Assembly: GCA_037976565.1 (NCBI GenBank)
Contig: CP137680.1
Span: 20,238,675 to 20,302,674, forward strand
From: Mesocentrotus franciscanus
Lineage: Eukaryota > Echinodermata > Echinoidea > Camarodonta > Strongylocentrotidae
DNA: 64,000 nucleotides
Reading direction: 5' to 3'
Positions 24,241 to 35,763 of the stretch are shown here, piece after piece. Position numbers and translations under genes: made by a program. Every line of letters begins with the position of its first letter. Position 1 is the stretch's first letter. The notes below the pieces were generated by a model. The model was not told the DNA's origin. It saw nothing but the letters and a program-made list of their open reading frames with translations, and made no database searches.

Positions 24241-24679
24241 AACTTTATAACAGTGTTATGCATGGAATATTTCAAGGAAAATACATTACAACATAATTAC
24301 ATAAATAATATGTACATGTACAGGTACTAGAAATTCTATTCGGTGACCAAGTTATCACACATTACAAGCCTAGATTGTTGTGACACATGTCACACATTTC
24401 AGTTCAGAATATTGTGATTTTTGTCTTTTGCGTTTAAATTTAAAAACATTTACAAAAAAGGTGGGTAATTTATATGATGAACTTTACTTCTGTACTTCTG
24501 TCTTCAGGCATTACAAATACAGTCATGATTCGTAATGGAAGGATATGTGCTGTGTATCAAATTGGCTTTTCCAACAGATTGTATTGCGTATAAGTGGGTA
24601 TATGTTGTGATGATCTATCGCAAATTGCACATGGTATGATGGTACACGCCTAGATAGTCCACACCTAGTTGTCCTAGCT

Positions 24680-24815
24680 GCTGACATTGATAAAGAAGCC
24701 CTTGATGATAAAGCAGTGGATGGTGAAGCCGTCGATGATGATGGAGCTGTCGATGATGTAGCCGTTGATGGAGCTGTTGATAAAGCTGTAGATGATGGAG
24801 CCGTTGACGACTGAG
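24680..24815. repeat. GATGATGGAGCTGTC-type minisatellite
   Basis: About ten degenerate 12-15-bp units. One plus-strand frame reads as repeated D-A-V and one minus-strand frame as a Ser/Thr/Ala/Pro-rich run for some 45 codons before continuing to a stop near 24530. A minus-strand AG lies just upstream, so a mucin-like terminal exon cannot be excluded, but there is no ATG and nothing else supports a gene. Confidence 0.6.
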
Positions 24816-25919
24816 CTGTTTATAACGATGAAGTTGTAGTTAGCCAGCTAATCGTACATCTCTGAAAAACAAAACACTTCTGTTGAATCCAGTCCACGAA
24901 TAATAGAGTCTCCGTAAAAATACACCTGGCGTTAGATGAAAGGGGAACCCTGAATGAGGAGGAAACAAATAATTTACGAGATTAAATGTTGGAGTAGAAG
25001 AAACACTTTGGAGTATTATGGCAAATAAAACAAAAATGAGATTTGAAACTTCAGCCTCGTACTTTATACTCAGTCATACTCAGAAGTCAGAGTCATAATA
25101 ATCAATATCAAAGGCAAAGCACCTTTTTTATCAGCATTGCTAGTTGCTGGTACTATTAAACTAGATCTAGACCTAGATCTACATCGAATTAGAAATAAAA
25201 CAAAAGTTATCGAATCTAATCAATAATTACAGCTCTGCTCACATATTTGTATTTTGCATATAATATAGCCTGCACCTGATCAAAATTCAAATAGCACAAG
25301 CTTGCACTCGATTGAAAAAAGTACAAACGTCATTACGAGTATGTGGGACTGGCTACCACTACGAACAAAACACTACAGAACTCGGGTCAGTTTCGGTCAT
25401 AATACTTATTACACGAATCATGTGACGCACTTGGGCGTAAATCCCGCGTTTAGCGATAAAAATTGTCAATTTTGGGTCCTAAATTACACATTTTGTCCAT
25501 TAAAAAGCCTCAATCAAATTGGTATCATCAGAAAGGTAGACATCTCAACTGTTCAGAAAACGCGGTGTTTTTAGCCAGAATTTGGTAAACGGGTCAGCAT
25601 CCACCAACATCTAAACACAGTCAGAATTACTGTTAAAATATGTTATTTTCGTAAAATGCTCGTATTTCATCGAAATCAACTCATTTTGGAATAAATTTTA
25701 CATATTTAGAACCACAGATAAACAACGAAGGTACTCACCCAGAAATCCCGTCGACAGAATGACGTAGTCACAAGCTGTCATAGCGTTAACTGTAGGCCTT
25801 AGCCTAGGTTCGTTGTCTCGCCGATCGCGAGATCAACATTTCAGCGACGCCCTCACGTTGCTCTCGATTTATAAATATCGCGAATTTGCTCATTTGCATA
25901 CGGACCTGCGGACAGACTG

Positions 25920-26487
25920 TAAATTTGTCGAATGATTCATTGCAATTTTCAGTTGCTAGTACATCCGTCCAGTCAAGAGAGCGTAGTCTGTCCTTTAAAC
26001 GAGCAATATCGTCAAAGGTAAGAGTACGTGATTTTGGAGATGAAAGTTGTGTATATTTAGTAGGATCAGGACATTTAGCAAAAATAGGGAAGTGATCCGT
26101 GATATCTGTGATTAATATTCCAGCTTCAGGATATGGATGAACATTTGATAATATGTGATCGATAAGTGTTGATGAGTGATCAGTTATTCTTGTTGGTCTA
26201 GCTATTAGTAGGACAAGAGAGTGTGAGAGAGTAAGGTCAAGATAGTGATTAGTCAGATTGTCATTAAGATTAAGCAGGTCAATATTAAAATCTCCCATTA
26301 TGAAACATTGTATATTTATTAAGGGGGGTTGGATAACATTGTTTCAAATTCATCTAAAAATTCAACGCCACTTGAGCTAGGGGGTCGATAGATAATTCCA
26401 ATTAAGATGCATTTTTTTCCCCTGGATTGAGGATTTCAATAAATAGACTTTCTAAAGCAGAATTTATATTCATGTCAGTATGTATCT
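25920..26487 (-). pseudogene. CR1-like element: apurinic endonuclease domain
   Basis: The minus strand encodes 'IIYRPPSSSG' (frameshifted), then 'MGDFNIDLLNLNDN', 'PTRITDHSSTLIDHI' and 'ITDITDHFPIFAKC', the APE-like motifs GDFN, S..DHI and SDH-like 'TDHF'. It continues to 'CNESFDKF', where the DNA transposon interrupts. The 5' part of the endonuclease is missing, cut at 26487 by the tail of another element. This is the front part of the fossil whose rest lies at 22144-21443 and 16070-14810. Confidence 0.87.
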
Positions 26488-26720
26488 TTAATTCAATTCA
26501 GTTCAATTCAATTGGTTTATTCACTCAATATATAAAAACAGATACATAAAATTTCGTATAAACGCATATGACAATATAATACAAAAAGATGGACATAGTA
26601 AAATCAGGAGTTGAAAGCACAGGTAACATTAATTGAGTGGGGATCAGATCAAAGATCTATTTAAAGATCTTGTAAATTCGACCCCATTGTAATGTATAAA
26701 TTGCATTAAAAATTGTTGCA
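26488..26720 (-). mobile_element. 3' end of another minus-strand non-LTR element
   Basis: The minus strand ends with 'gaataaaccaattgaattgaa' and TTGAA repeats, a typical AATAAA plus pentanucleotide tail of CR1/L2-like 3' UTRs. Upstream is U-rich sequence without motifs. It abuts the endonuclease fragment. Confidence 0.6.
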
Positions 26721-26739
26721 TGTACAACAACAAGAGTCA

Positions 26740-26960
26740 AGAGGGAGAGAGAGAACATAAACAGCTGGGTCATGGAGGAACGAGAGAGAGAGAGAGAGAG
26801 AGGGAGCGAAGACGGAGAGGAAGAAAAATTGAGGGAGAGAAAGGCAAGATGAGAAATAGCGTAAAGGTAAAGACCAGTTTTGGAAACGCCCCTCTCTCAA
26901 AAAATGAAATGGAAGCTCTCATTACCAATCATGTGAAAGAATATGTTTTAACTAATACGT
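26740..26960. repeat. (GA)n microsatellite and flank
   Basis: 'gagagagagagagagaggg' at about 26779-26803, surrounded by purine-rich sequence. No gene was recognised. Confidence 0.75.
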
Positions 26961-28050
26961 GATGATACAAATTTTGCCGGGAAACCGCCTACTAATTGAT
27001 ATATTTGGTAAATTATTATATCTATTGGGACCAAATAGATATCGCGCACGTGGTCGCGTAGTCCCATATACATCTTTCTGTGTACAGTGCTTGTAACTTT
27101 ACCAAGACTGGGCCAAATTTCTTATCATTTTGATGATTCCAGAACCTTGCAGTACACACCAATACTTATATGCTAGATGTTCAACCTTTTCTGATCGATT
27201 CCACAACGTTTCTTTCACAATGCAATCGCATGACCAGAACTGGTTATTTATGTTTAAGGTCAAACTCATTGCAATGACGAACGTCGTCATTGCCTTGTTT
27301 TCGTTCACATTCTGCCCCATTAATTGCAATGACGACCTTCGTCATTGCCTTGTTTTCGTGCACATTCTGCCCCATTAATATTCTTGTTCTCCTTGTTTTC
27401 CTTATCTTCCTTATCGTCAGGAAATCCCATTCGTTTTGCACGTAGTGCTTGTTATTCCTAGTTAGGTCATTTTCTCATGCTCGATTCCTTTCAAACTTCG
27501 TAGGCGTAATCTCTGATATCCAATCTAGGTCACCTACTTTTTCGTTTTCTGAAATCGCTCATGCGTAACCGTCCAGGCGCCATTTTGTCCGTTTCTGGTC
27601 CATTTTAAGGCCTTTCTTTCTTCCTTCCTATCTCCACTATCCTAGATCCTACAAACTTGTAACAAATTCCTCTAGATAGTCTAAGAGATGTTCTTTTATC
27701 TGCGACGTATAGCCTGGCCTTCAAAATGCCATCTTTGTACTCAAAATTCAAATCTGAAATCGACTCCGTCAAAAATCTTTAAAATTCTTGAAAAATGGAC
27801 CCCTAAAAAATCAAAAACTGCCCTAACTTTTGTTTTTAAATCTCACAGTATCTTTATCTCATAAGTGCACATAGCCATGCCAAATTTCACGCTCCAATAT
27901 GGCTATGCAAAAAATAAATAGCGCCCTCTAAAGTTCTGGGAATTAGCTTTCTTTCTGTTGCCGTATCTCTATTGTGTCTTGGCAAACCCATACCCTTTTT
28001 TGGATTTAGATACTTGAAGATATGCCCTTTCCAGCCATATACAAAATTAT
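26961..28050. other. Unassigned sequence with a 54-bp tandem pair
   Basis: The units 27269-27322 and 27323-27378 are near-identical ('ttgcaatgacga..' to '..ctgccccattaa'). The first contains the palindrome 'aatgacgaacgtcgtcatt'. The rest, rich in 'tttctttccttcc', shows no coding or repeat signature that I know. Confidence 0.5.
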
Positions 28051-28055
28051 ATACC

Positions 28056-28699
28056 CTAACGCTGACCAAATTTGAGAAAATTGCCCTCCAAATTCCGGTT
28101 TATTGATCCAGGTTTGTCAGCATTTGAATGCAGGTATTTAAGCAGATGCACGAGGCAATGGCTTGTTGACCAACCAAGGCGATTACCGAACTGTTGAGGA
28201 TCAATATTGCGGGAGATGTCAGTCATGAACAGTGTCGATGGAAACAGTTCCAAAAGCTTCGCGAAGAAGTCGGTCAGAGCAACAGGGCGCAACTTCTGTA
28301 ACGTTGGAGGAGTTTATTTGGGAAGAGGAACAATGATCGACTTCTTCAAAAAAAAACAACAATTGGGACCTTGCCTTGTTCAAAGGAGGTATTGAAAATG
28401 TCACAGAGAGGGGAGCTGAGTTCCATCGCGAATTCTCGAATCGATCGTGGTGAGATACCGTCTGGTCCACCGGTTTTCCCAAGTGGTGTCTTGGACAGTT
28501 CTCGGTAAACTGTCCAAGGTTGTATAGTTGGTAATGCATCCAGTGGAATCGGTCTGAACGCAGGAATCTCGTTCCTATCAAGAGATGGAGTATCCTTTCC
28601 AACGAGTACAAAGTACGAGTTGATAGCATTTGATATTACCAACGTGTCCGAGGAATCAATATCTGGCAAGGATATTTCATGTCCCTTATTTGAAGTCAT
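28056..28699 (-). pseudogene. RT N-terminal fragment of a third non-LTR family
   Basis: Minus-strand pieces are 'INSYFVLVGKDTPSLD', 'KTGGPDGISPRSIREFAMEL', 'LCDIFNTSFEQGKVP', 'MRPVALTDFFAKLLE' and 'IDPQQFGNRLGWSTSHCLVH', which are RT motifs 0 to 3. The consensus differs from the other RTs in the window. It ends before the catalytic FADD block. There is a frameshift near 28340. Confidence 0.78.
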
Positions 28700-28709
28700 G
28701 AGTTTGATC

Positions 28710-28940
28710 TATCGATATCACGAGGCGGGGTTATCGTGTTTCAGGTGTTGGACGCGATCCTTATATTTTTTCCCTTTCTTATACATTTTTATATGTACAC
28801 TGTATAAACTTCCATTGAAGTTCACATATATGATTATGATTGTTTTTGTTATGTTTTGTTATCTTGTCATGTAATCATATCTTGCCATGTTATGTTATCT
28901 TGAAATTGGAAGAAATAAAAAGAATCTTAAAAAAAAAACA
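28710..28940 (+). mobile_element. Possible plus-strand retroposed 3' end with poly(A)
   Basis: T-rich sequence followed by 'ggaagaaataaaaagaatcttaaaaaaaaaa', an AATAAA-like signal 15 bp before an A10 tract. It may be a LINE or processed transcript 3' end. No coding part was recognised. Confidence 0.35.
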
Positions 28941-29550
28941 TGCATATTCCTCGAGTGCATCAAATTGTGGAAAATCACACTATCAATCGGCATCATGCAA
29001 TCAATGAGGTCTTATATCCCACAGATCTTAAATATTGTTCTCATTAAAATATAACCTTAAGACTAAAAACTAAACACTAAAGCGGTTTTATTCATAGACC
29101 CCATGCATGCCACAGTTTCCCCCTCCCCCGCGATTTCCAAGTAGAGAAGACAAAATGTGCTGTAATATTCAGGAGTGCGTCTATTCTCTGTTCTGTATCT
29201 CACATACTTACATTTACGTGTGACAAACAATTGACAACTTCACTTTCTTCACCAAGTTTTATTGACTGGCACGTTTGTAAACGAGGATCAGCGTTATGAT
29301 CATTCACGTCTACGTGCCCTTCCCTTCGGCAGTTAAGATTAGCCGGTTTGAAACTGCGTTCGTTGGTATATTTTCCTTCGGGTATTTTTGTATTATTTGT
29401 CTGCTCTCCCGTAACCCGTGTCTTGATTGCGAGCGTGGGTCTTTCATCACCAAACGCTCTTCCGCTCAAGATTTATAATTAGCTCAATCATTACCTATGG
29501 CACGGCCAATCAGGACAGTTCTAGTTTGGTTGTTGACAAAAAGCGATTCC

Positions 29551-29893
29551 CAAATGGTTGCCATGACGATGTTATGATCATACCGCTAGACTAATTATAT
29601 ACTTATAATCACAGCAAGAAGCTTTTATCATAGTCTTTAGAGTACGTCGTCATTGAACGTATCAATATTTAGGCCTATACGGATTTCGATGTACTCTGTT
29701 CTCATCTAAATGGTAATATTCATGCTCAAATGGTTGACATCAAGGTGTTTTGATGATACCGCTAGACAAATAGATAATTGTCAACACAGCAAGAAACTTT
29801 TATCATAATCTTTAGTTATCTTTAAATATATCAAGATATAGGCCTATACGGATTTCGATGTACTCTGTTCTCCTCTGAATTGTCTTGTTCATG
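29551..29893. repeat. Two diverged ~175-bp direct repeats
   Basis: Both begin 'caaatggttg', share 'ataccgctagac', 'cacagcaagaa' and 'cttttatcat', and end 'ggcctatacggatttcgatg..actctgttctc'. They are tandem copies at 29551-29725 and 29727-29893, with internal indels. Function unknown. Confidence 0.75.
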
Positions 29894-29939
29894 GACTCTG
29901 TATTACAATTTACTTTTTTTTCATAGTCTCCCAGAGCCT

Positions 29940-30371
29940 TGAGCAATATTGCGTCATGGATATGGCTCTTTATATTGGCTAACCCAGCGTTTTTAAACCT
30001 TTTGAGTCACAGCACGCTTGTACAAATGTTTGAGAAATAAAAAGAATCGGGTCAGCCCGATCCAAAATTATTAATTTTCCATCTCTCTGTCACATCAAGT
30101 GCCATGTAAACACGGGCACCTCGCTGCCGAATACATGAATACAAATTGCATATATTTGGACATCTCGATACAGGAATAGGAGGATATTCGGGCATCTTGT
30201 TGACCACGATTTCTAATTCCTAAATGTGGTGACAAGTGCTGAGGTAATTAACAGAATTTTGTATAAATCTGCCTGTTTCTTGCCTAAAATATCTTGACTT
30301 TCTCTTGCAGTTTATCTATGGCCCCATCTATACACTTTAACGTCAACTAGAGTGCACTCATTTCTTTACAA

Positions 30372-30408
<37 letters not shown>

Positions 30409-31190
30409 CTCAAATATTAAAGCTTAAACAATAATATAAAAAATGAATCTTTAGAGAAATAAATCAATGCGGCAATGCCTTCAAGAGTGCCTTTGCCTTT
30501 CAATTATCGATGCTTGCATAAATTAATGTTCTCATTCTGTATATTCATTGTATAATTTTATTGATTGACCGAAGTGAGAGATGAGTGTGTGAGTTGAGGC
30601 AGGAAGCAGGATCAAAAGAAAATCTCTGGCGAGCAACGAAAACGATCGAGCAAATTATACAAACAATTAAACAAATCAAAATGGTAATCACATGTTTCAG
30701 AACAGACATTCTGTCTCAATGGACTCTAACAAGCAATCAGCCCATTGCTTACTGGAACCAGGTGGTTATGTGTTAAGCCTATGGCAATAAGATAATTCAG
30801 TAGTCAGCGGGTTAAAGTTAAACAACATCATCAACAACAGCAACAACAATGGCAATAATAATACAAAACAACAGAACAAACCAGTTGTAGTTTCTTTCAC
30901 TGATAGAAATGATTTGGTCTTATTTATCCCAGATAGCCTGATCGGTCCTAACACAGCTCATCTTGGGGGCCCAGCAATAACTCTTACCGTGCATTAATAG
31001 TTACCCATTTAATATATGGTTATATCATGAATGCCCTGATGAGAAGTGGAATTGTTTAACATGTTGTCTGCCATCTTTTTGTGATTCATTATTTACTGAC
31101 GATTGTCTAGAGAAAGAAAGCCAAAATGAGGATAGCCGCGCGTTACACCTGAAAAGCAAGCGATAGCAAGAACAATTCAGCCAAACCCCA
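29940..31190. other. Unassigned sequence with (TA)n
   Basis: (TA)n of about 30 bp at 30375-30405. No coding or repeat family was recognised in the rest. Confidence 0.4.
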
Positions 31191-31249
31191 CAGACGAAAA
31201 CACTTCTCTTTATCAAGAATTTGAAGAAAAGTTTAAATTTAAAGGTCTT

Positions 31250-31990
31250 CATTTTTTCCACCTTAATGTGAGGTCTATCCTAAACAAGATATCGGAACTT
31301 AGAATTCTTTTTAAAGGAAAAAGGATGTCTACTATTGCTTTCACTGAAACATGGTTAAATAATTCCATAAATGATGAAGAAATTGAATAGACGGATATAA
31401 AATCATACGCCATGATCGATCCTTTGGCTCTGGAGGTGGTTTATGTTTCTATATCAGAAATGATATTGCATTTAATATTATGGATGATATAAGTACTGGA
31501 GATACGGAATCCCTGTGGATAATTTTGTTTATACCAAGATCAAAACCAATTGTTGTTTGCGTTCTGTATCGACCTCCGAAAAACAATTTGTTTATCGAGA
31601 AATTGTCCAATATTCTTGATACGCTAAAGAAGGATGACGAAATAATTCTTTTAGGAGACATGAATATTTGTATTCTTCACAAATCGCCACTGGCTAAAAA
31701 ACATATTGACTTGTTGAGTCTTCACGGGTTTAGTCAACTCATTAAAGAGGCAACGCGCGTTACACCTACATGTTCTTCTCTACTGGATCATGTTGCTTGT
31801 AGCAAAGAATACAAAATAAGTCAAAGTGGTGTCATTGATCTAGGTATTAGCGACCATTCTTTTACTTTCTGTAAACGGAAAAATATTAGACTGGGTATAG
31901 GTCATCACAGGACTAATGATATGAGGTCCATGAAAAATATACAGAAGAGACTTTCAATCTTTAACTATCTGCTGTTGATTGGTCAGGAAT
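31250..31990 (+). pseudogene. Endonuclease domain of the CR1/L2-like element
   Basis: APE-like motifs in order: 'FFHLNVRSILNK' (31255), 'AFTETWLNN', 'VVCVLYRPPKNN', 'LLGDMNI', 'CSSLLDHVACS' and 'LGISDHSFTF'. GDMN replaces the usual GDFN. A stop at about 31390 and a frame change divide the first two motifs from the rest. The domain would nick target DNA for target-primed reverse transcription. Confidence 0.85.
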
Positions 31991-32051
31991 AACTGACTTA
32001 ACAGATGTAAATGAGGCATGGTCAATATTTCAACATGATTTTATCTCAAAT

Positions 32052-33400
32052 TTGAATATGATAGCGCCACTGAAACGGATTAGAATAAAACTAAGATCAG
32101 AAACTTGGGTGACTAAAGATATTCTTTCCCTAATTCAAGAGAGAAATATAGTATACAAAAAAATGAGGAAAAGAGCAAAAGATGAGACGCTCTGTAAAAG
32201 ATACAGAGTATTAAGAAATATGGTCCAAAGAGAGGTGAAAAAGGCTAAACTCGATTACTTACAAAACAAGATAGAAGAAAATAAACAAGATTCGAAAAGG
32301 CTTTGGCAGAATCTAACGAGCTTAGAATTAAAAAATAAGAAGCGAAAAGAACAAGAATTCGTCATTACAATTGGTGGGGAATTATGTCATGATAAGATGG
32401 CCATCGCTAATGAATTCAATTCTCATTTCACAAACGTGGCTGCCAAATTAGTAGACAAACTCCCCTCTTCCAAAGACCTTTTCAGCGCAGACAATGATTG
32501 TATTCGTGAGTTTTACGAAAGAAAATGTGTACGTGAAAACAGCTTCGAGTTATTACCAATCAGTGAACAATTTGTTTTCAAAGAGTTAGGTAAATTGAAT
32601 GTATCAAAAAGTACTGGATTCCAGCTAAATTTCTAAAAGATGGTGCGAAGGTTTTATATAAGCCTTTAAGTTACTTAATGAACCTATCTATCTTGACGAG
32701 TACTTTTCCAGAGGATATGAAAATAGCAAAAGTGACTCCACTTTATAAAAAGAAAGATAAAACTGATGTTAGCAACTATAGACCTATTAGTGTTTTAAGC
32801 GTAGCATCAAAGATTCTAGAAATATCAGTCTGTGTTCAAATTGAAAAATATTTCAAAGAAAATGATATAATTTATGAATTTCAATCTGGTTTTCGACATG
32901 ACTATTCGACTGAAACATGTCTAATTCATTTGACTGATTATTTGAGGACAGAAATCTCCCAAGGGCGCTTTGTTGGTATGGTGGTCCTTGATCTGCAAAA
33001 AGCTTTTGATACAGTTAATCATTGCGTCTTATTGAAGAAGTTACAACTAATGGGTTTTAATAAGGCAAGTTTAGAGTGGTTCAGGTCCTACTTATCAAAT
33101 CGACACCAAGTAGTGGCCATTCATGATATTCGTTCCAAACTAATGCCTATAACATGCGGTGTTCATCAGGGAAGGCCCAATTCTATTTTCAAGTTATATC
33201 AATGATATGTGTATTTGTATAAAAGACTTTAAACTATTATTGTACGCAGATTTCAGCGTACTACTCTATTCAAATCCTAACCCTAAATATATTGAGGAAA
33301 AGCTCAGTGAACAGCTGTCAACGTGTGTCGATTGGATGACTGATAATAAGCTTTTTTACATTTGGGAAAAACAGAAAGCATTTTGATTTGTTCTAAAAGT
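32052..33400 (+). pseudogene. Reverse transcriptase of the CR1/L2-like element, catalytic motif lost
   Basis: A basic linker ('RETWVTKDILSLIQERNIVY', 'RYRVLRNMVQREVKKAKLDY') is followed by 'LNVSKSTGF', 'KIAKVTPLYKKKD', 'NYRPISVLSVASKILE', 'QSGFRHDYSTETCL', 'LDLQKAFDTVNH' and 'CGVHQG'. A short deletion and frame change then remove the usual LGP. The next frame gives 'PILFSSYINDM' and 'LLYADFSVLLYS' (33243-33260). The second aspartate of the YADD box is Phe, so the RT would be dead even if frames were restored. Confidence 0.87.
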
Positions 33401-34011
33401 AGTTCTAAAAAGTCAATTGAATTCAAAGTGACACACAATAATCAAGTAATCAAGAGAAAAGAATCTGTGAAGTATTTGGGCATTGAGTTGGCTAGCGCAA
33501 TTTCATTTTCATCTTTAGTAGAATCAGTTGTAAAAAAGCAAATTCTCGTCTGAAATTTTTGTACAGATATGAAAGTTGTATGGACTTAAAAGCAAGACGT
33601 ATACTCTGTTTTGCTCTTATTCAATGTTTATTTGACTATGCTAACCCTGCATGGTATAGTAACATAAACAAGTCAGATCAAAAGAAGTTGAAGATTATAC
33701 AGAACAAAATGGTGAGATTCATCAACTGTTCTGGTACAAGAACTCATGTTGGCTACAGCGAACTTTCTAAAGCTGGTTTTCTTGAAGTCAAGCAAAGATC
33801 AAAACAACTCGTATTGCATCACGTGCATAAAATATATCACACTAGGTCGAATCATGATATTCGATCTAACTTCGATCTTGTTACTGACTTACATGAATAT
33901 AATACAAGAAATAGCCGATTCAACTCTAACTTACCAGAAAGAGTAGGTAGTATTGGAATTTCGTTTGATTACAATGCCATAAAACATTGGAATTCCCTTC
34001 CAATGGTATAA
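33401..34011 (+). pseudogene. RT thumb and C-terminal region of the CR1/L2-like element
   Basis: 'VKYLGIELASAISFSS', then after a frame change 'CFALIQCLFDYANPAWYSNI', 'KLKIIQNKMVRFI', 'HVGYSELSKAGFLEVKQRSK' and 'FDYNAIKHWNSLPMV', the standard C-terminus of CR1/L2 ORF2. Confidence 0.85.
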
Positions 34012-34189
34012 AGGAAATAGAAAACTATGCTCATTTTAAGAGATACTAAAGGAATACCTAACACTTGAGAGTCAGAGAAGAGAAACGAATGACATGTTAT
34101 ATGATTGAAATTTGTATTCTTCTGCCGGTTCATACTTTTACATTTTGTATATACTTATGCCTTTGTACGTTATAGAAATTCTACAAATT

Positions 34190-34335
34190 CATCATTATTT
34201 TCCTCTTCTTCCTCCTCCTCCTCCTCCTCTTTTTCTTCTACTTTTTCTTTTTCTTCTTGTACTTATTACCATTTTTATCATTAGTTTAACGTTGTTATTA
34301 TTATTATCTTTAATATTTTTTTCTTTCTTATCTGA
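34190..34335. repeat. Pyrimidine-rich tract in the element 3' UTR
   Basis: 'ttcctcctcctcctcctc' and T-rich sequence between the ORF2 stop and the (CAAT)n tail. Confidence 0.7.
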
Positions 34336-34516
34336 CTGTAAATATTACTATTTTAACTTATTAATGTTGTACATGTCTGTAGGGGAGCCCACTGGAAATA
34401 AGCTCTCGAGCTTTCGTGGGTTATCCTGTTCAAGCTGACTTAATTTTGATCTGTTATTCTTGTATATTGTTGTATGTTGGAAGAAAAATCGAATACAAAT
34501 CAATCAATCAATCAAT

Positions 34517-35760
34517 ATACCTGTCCCCCCATCCCCACTGGCGGATTTAACGACAGGGCGGCAACCAAGTGGTATAACTTAATTACACAAGTCCAACATA
34601 ATGTGTGCCCTTCTGTATGTTTTTTTTCTCCTTTTTTTGCTTATCAGCATATGTGTGGTGCTTATCAGAATTTTTTTGAAATAATTTACCCCTTCTTTTA
34701 GAAATCCTGGAAATACCGCACCGCCCCCTCCCCCTATTAGCACATGCGGCGAAAGTAATCTTGATGACTATCTTTTTTCTTTTCTTTCTTCTTTTTTATT
34801 CTCGTCAACCTTACAAAGGTCAAAGCTTAATTACTTCTCGCTCGCGGCGTTGATTTCGGATTATGTCGGAAGCATAGCTATGTTTTCTGACACACAAGAT
34901 AACCTTGGTTCGCAAGCAACTGATTTTTCTCACAAATTATATGTATTGACTTGTTTAGGTGAAAATAGAAGGAGTAGAAATGAGAAGAATATACATATGG
35001 CGGGGGCACCTCGCCACCATGATGGGCAGGTCGCGCTGCCTCCGCTGTGTGAGATTTCCATTCACCTCGAATTGCAATCAACCGAGTATTCACCATTTTG
35101 TAAAGACTGCCCTTATAAAAAGGCTACCATGGAATGTTGAAGAAAAAAAACATTTACGGCATGGGAACAAAATTATCATATAGATGAGATTATCAGCCAA
35201 GCGAGCATTAATTTTTCCTCGACATCAGGTGTATCCTGGGAATGATCCAAATCTGGACTGTTTCATTATTATCCTATCAAGATATACTAAAATGTTGAAG
35301 ATAATTCGATCGAAGTTGCCTCTATTCAGTTTTCATTTTGAGTTCAGTCATTTCTTTTATAGAACATCTTCGTCTTCAAGTATACAAGCCACTCCACTTT
35401 TTCGATTTTTGTTGCTGACTCTTATTATTTCTCTAGTACTATCTAGTACTAACGATATCATGCAACCCGATTTATATTGGACAAAAATTATATAATACAC
35501 CTAAGCTATCAATTGACGAAGTTCATCATTTGTCCATACAATCTCGAGACGTAAGACGCGAATACCGATAGAACAAAGTAAGCCCAAGAGTCTATTGATT
35601 TCTGGCATTGGTCGTTCATCTATCATGTCTTAAAAAAACAACAAAGTTGATATGTTTTACTTTGAACTATGTAACTTTGAAACAATAAATTCATTTAAGA
35701 ACCGCTCTTTGGTTTCACATTACTTTACAGCAAGAGTTAAAAGCAATGATCAGAAATAAA
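34517..35760. other. Unassigned sequence with MITE-like ends
   Basis: 'cactggcggatttaacgac' near 34538 and 'aaatcctggaaataccgcac' near 34702 resemble eroded ends of the GGCGGATCCAGG MITE type. The remainder to 35760 shows no recognised feature. Confidence 0.35.
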
Positions 35761-35763
35761 CGA

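Larger units (their letters stand above)
22145..25919. mobile_element. 3.8-kb TIR DNA transposon inserted in the CR1-like element
   Basis: The left end CAGTCGGTCCGCAGGTCCG and the right end (inverted) CAGTCTGTCCGCAGGTCCG form a TIR of about 22 bp. TAAA flanks both sides (22141-22144, 25920-25923). Removing the element and one TAAA restores the retrotransposon reading 'DKF|RDTLILVYNE', which confirms the boundaries. A 26-bp direct repeat, 'tttggtaaacgggtcagcat..', lies about 390 bp from the left end and 340 bp from the right. No transposase was recognised. The interior holds a CT tract, a non-LTR fragment and a GATGAT-type minisatellite. A 4-bp target fits several superfamilies; a TA-only target (Tc1/mariner) would need unequal ends. 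Confidence 0.82.
31200..34516 (+). mobile_element. Near-complete CR1/L2-like non-LTR retrotransposon
   Basis: The plus-strand order is endonuclease (31250-31990), linker (32052-32630), RT (32640-33400), thumb and C-terminus (33400-34011), and a 3' UTR that ends in (CAAT)n at 34497-34516. It is the least decayed retroelement here but has stops and frameshifts between each block and a mutated catalytic motif. The 5' end is not defined; the first recognisable codons are near 31210. Confidence 0.88.

Noticed and set aside
26720..26962. Small plus-strand protein rich in Arg/Glu
   Set aside because: It is the GA microsatellite plus flank; no splice or homology support.
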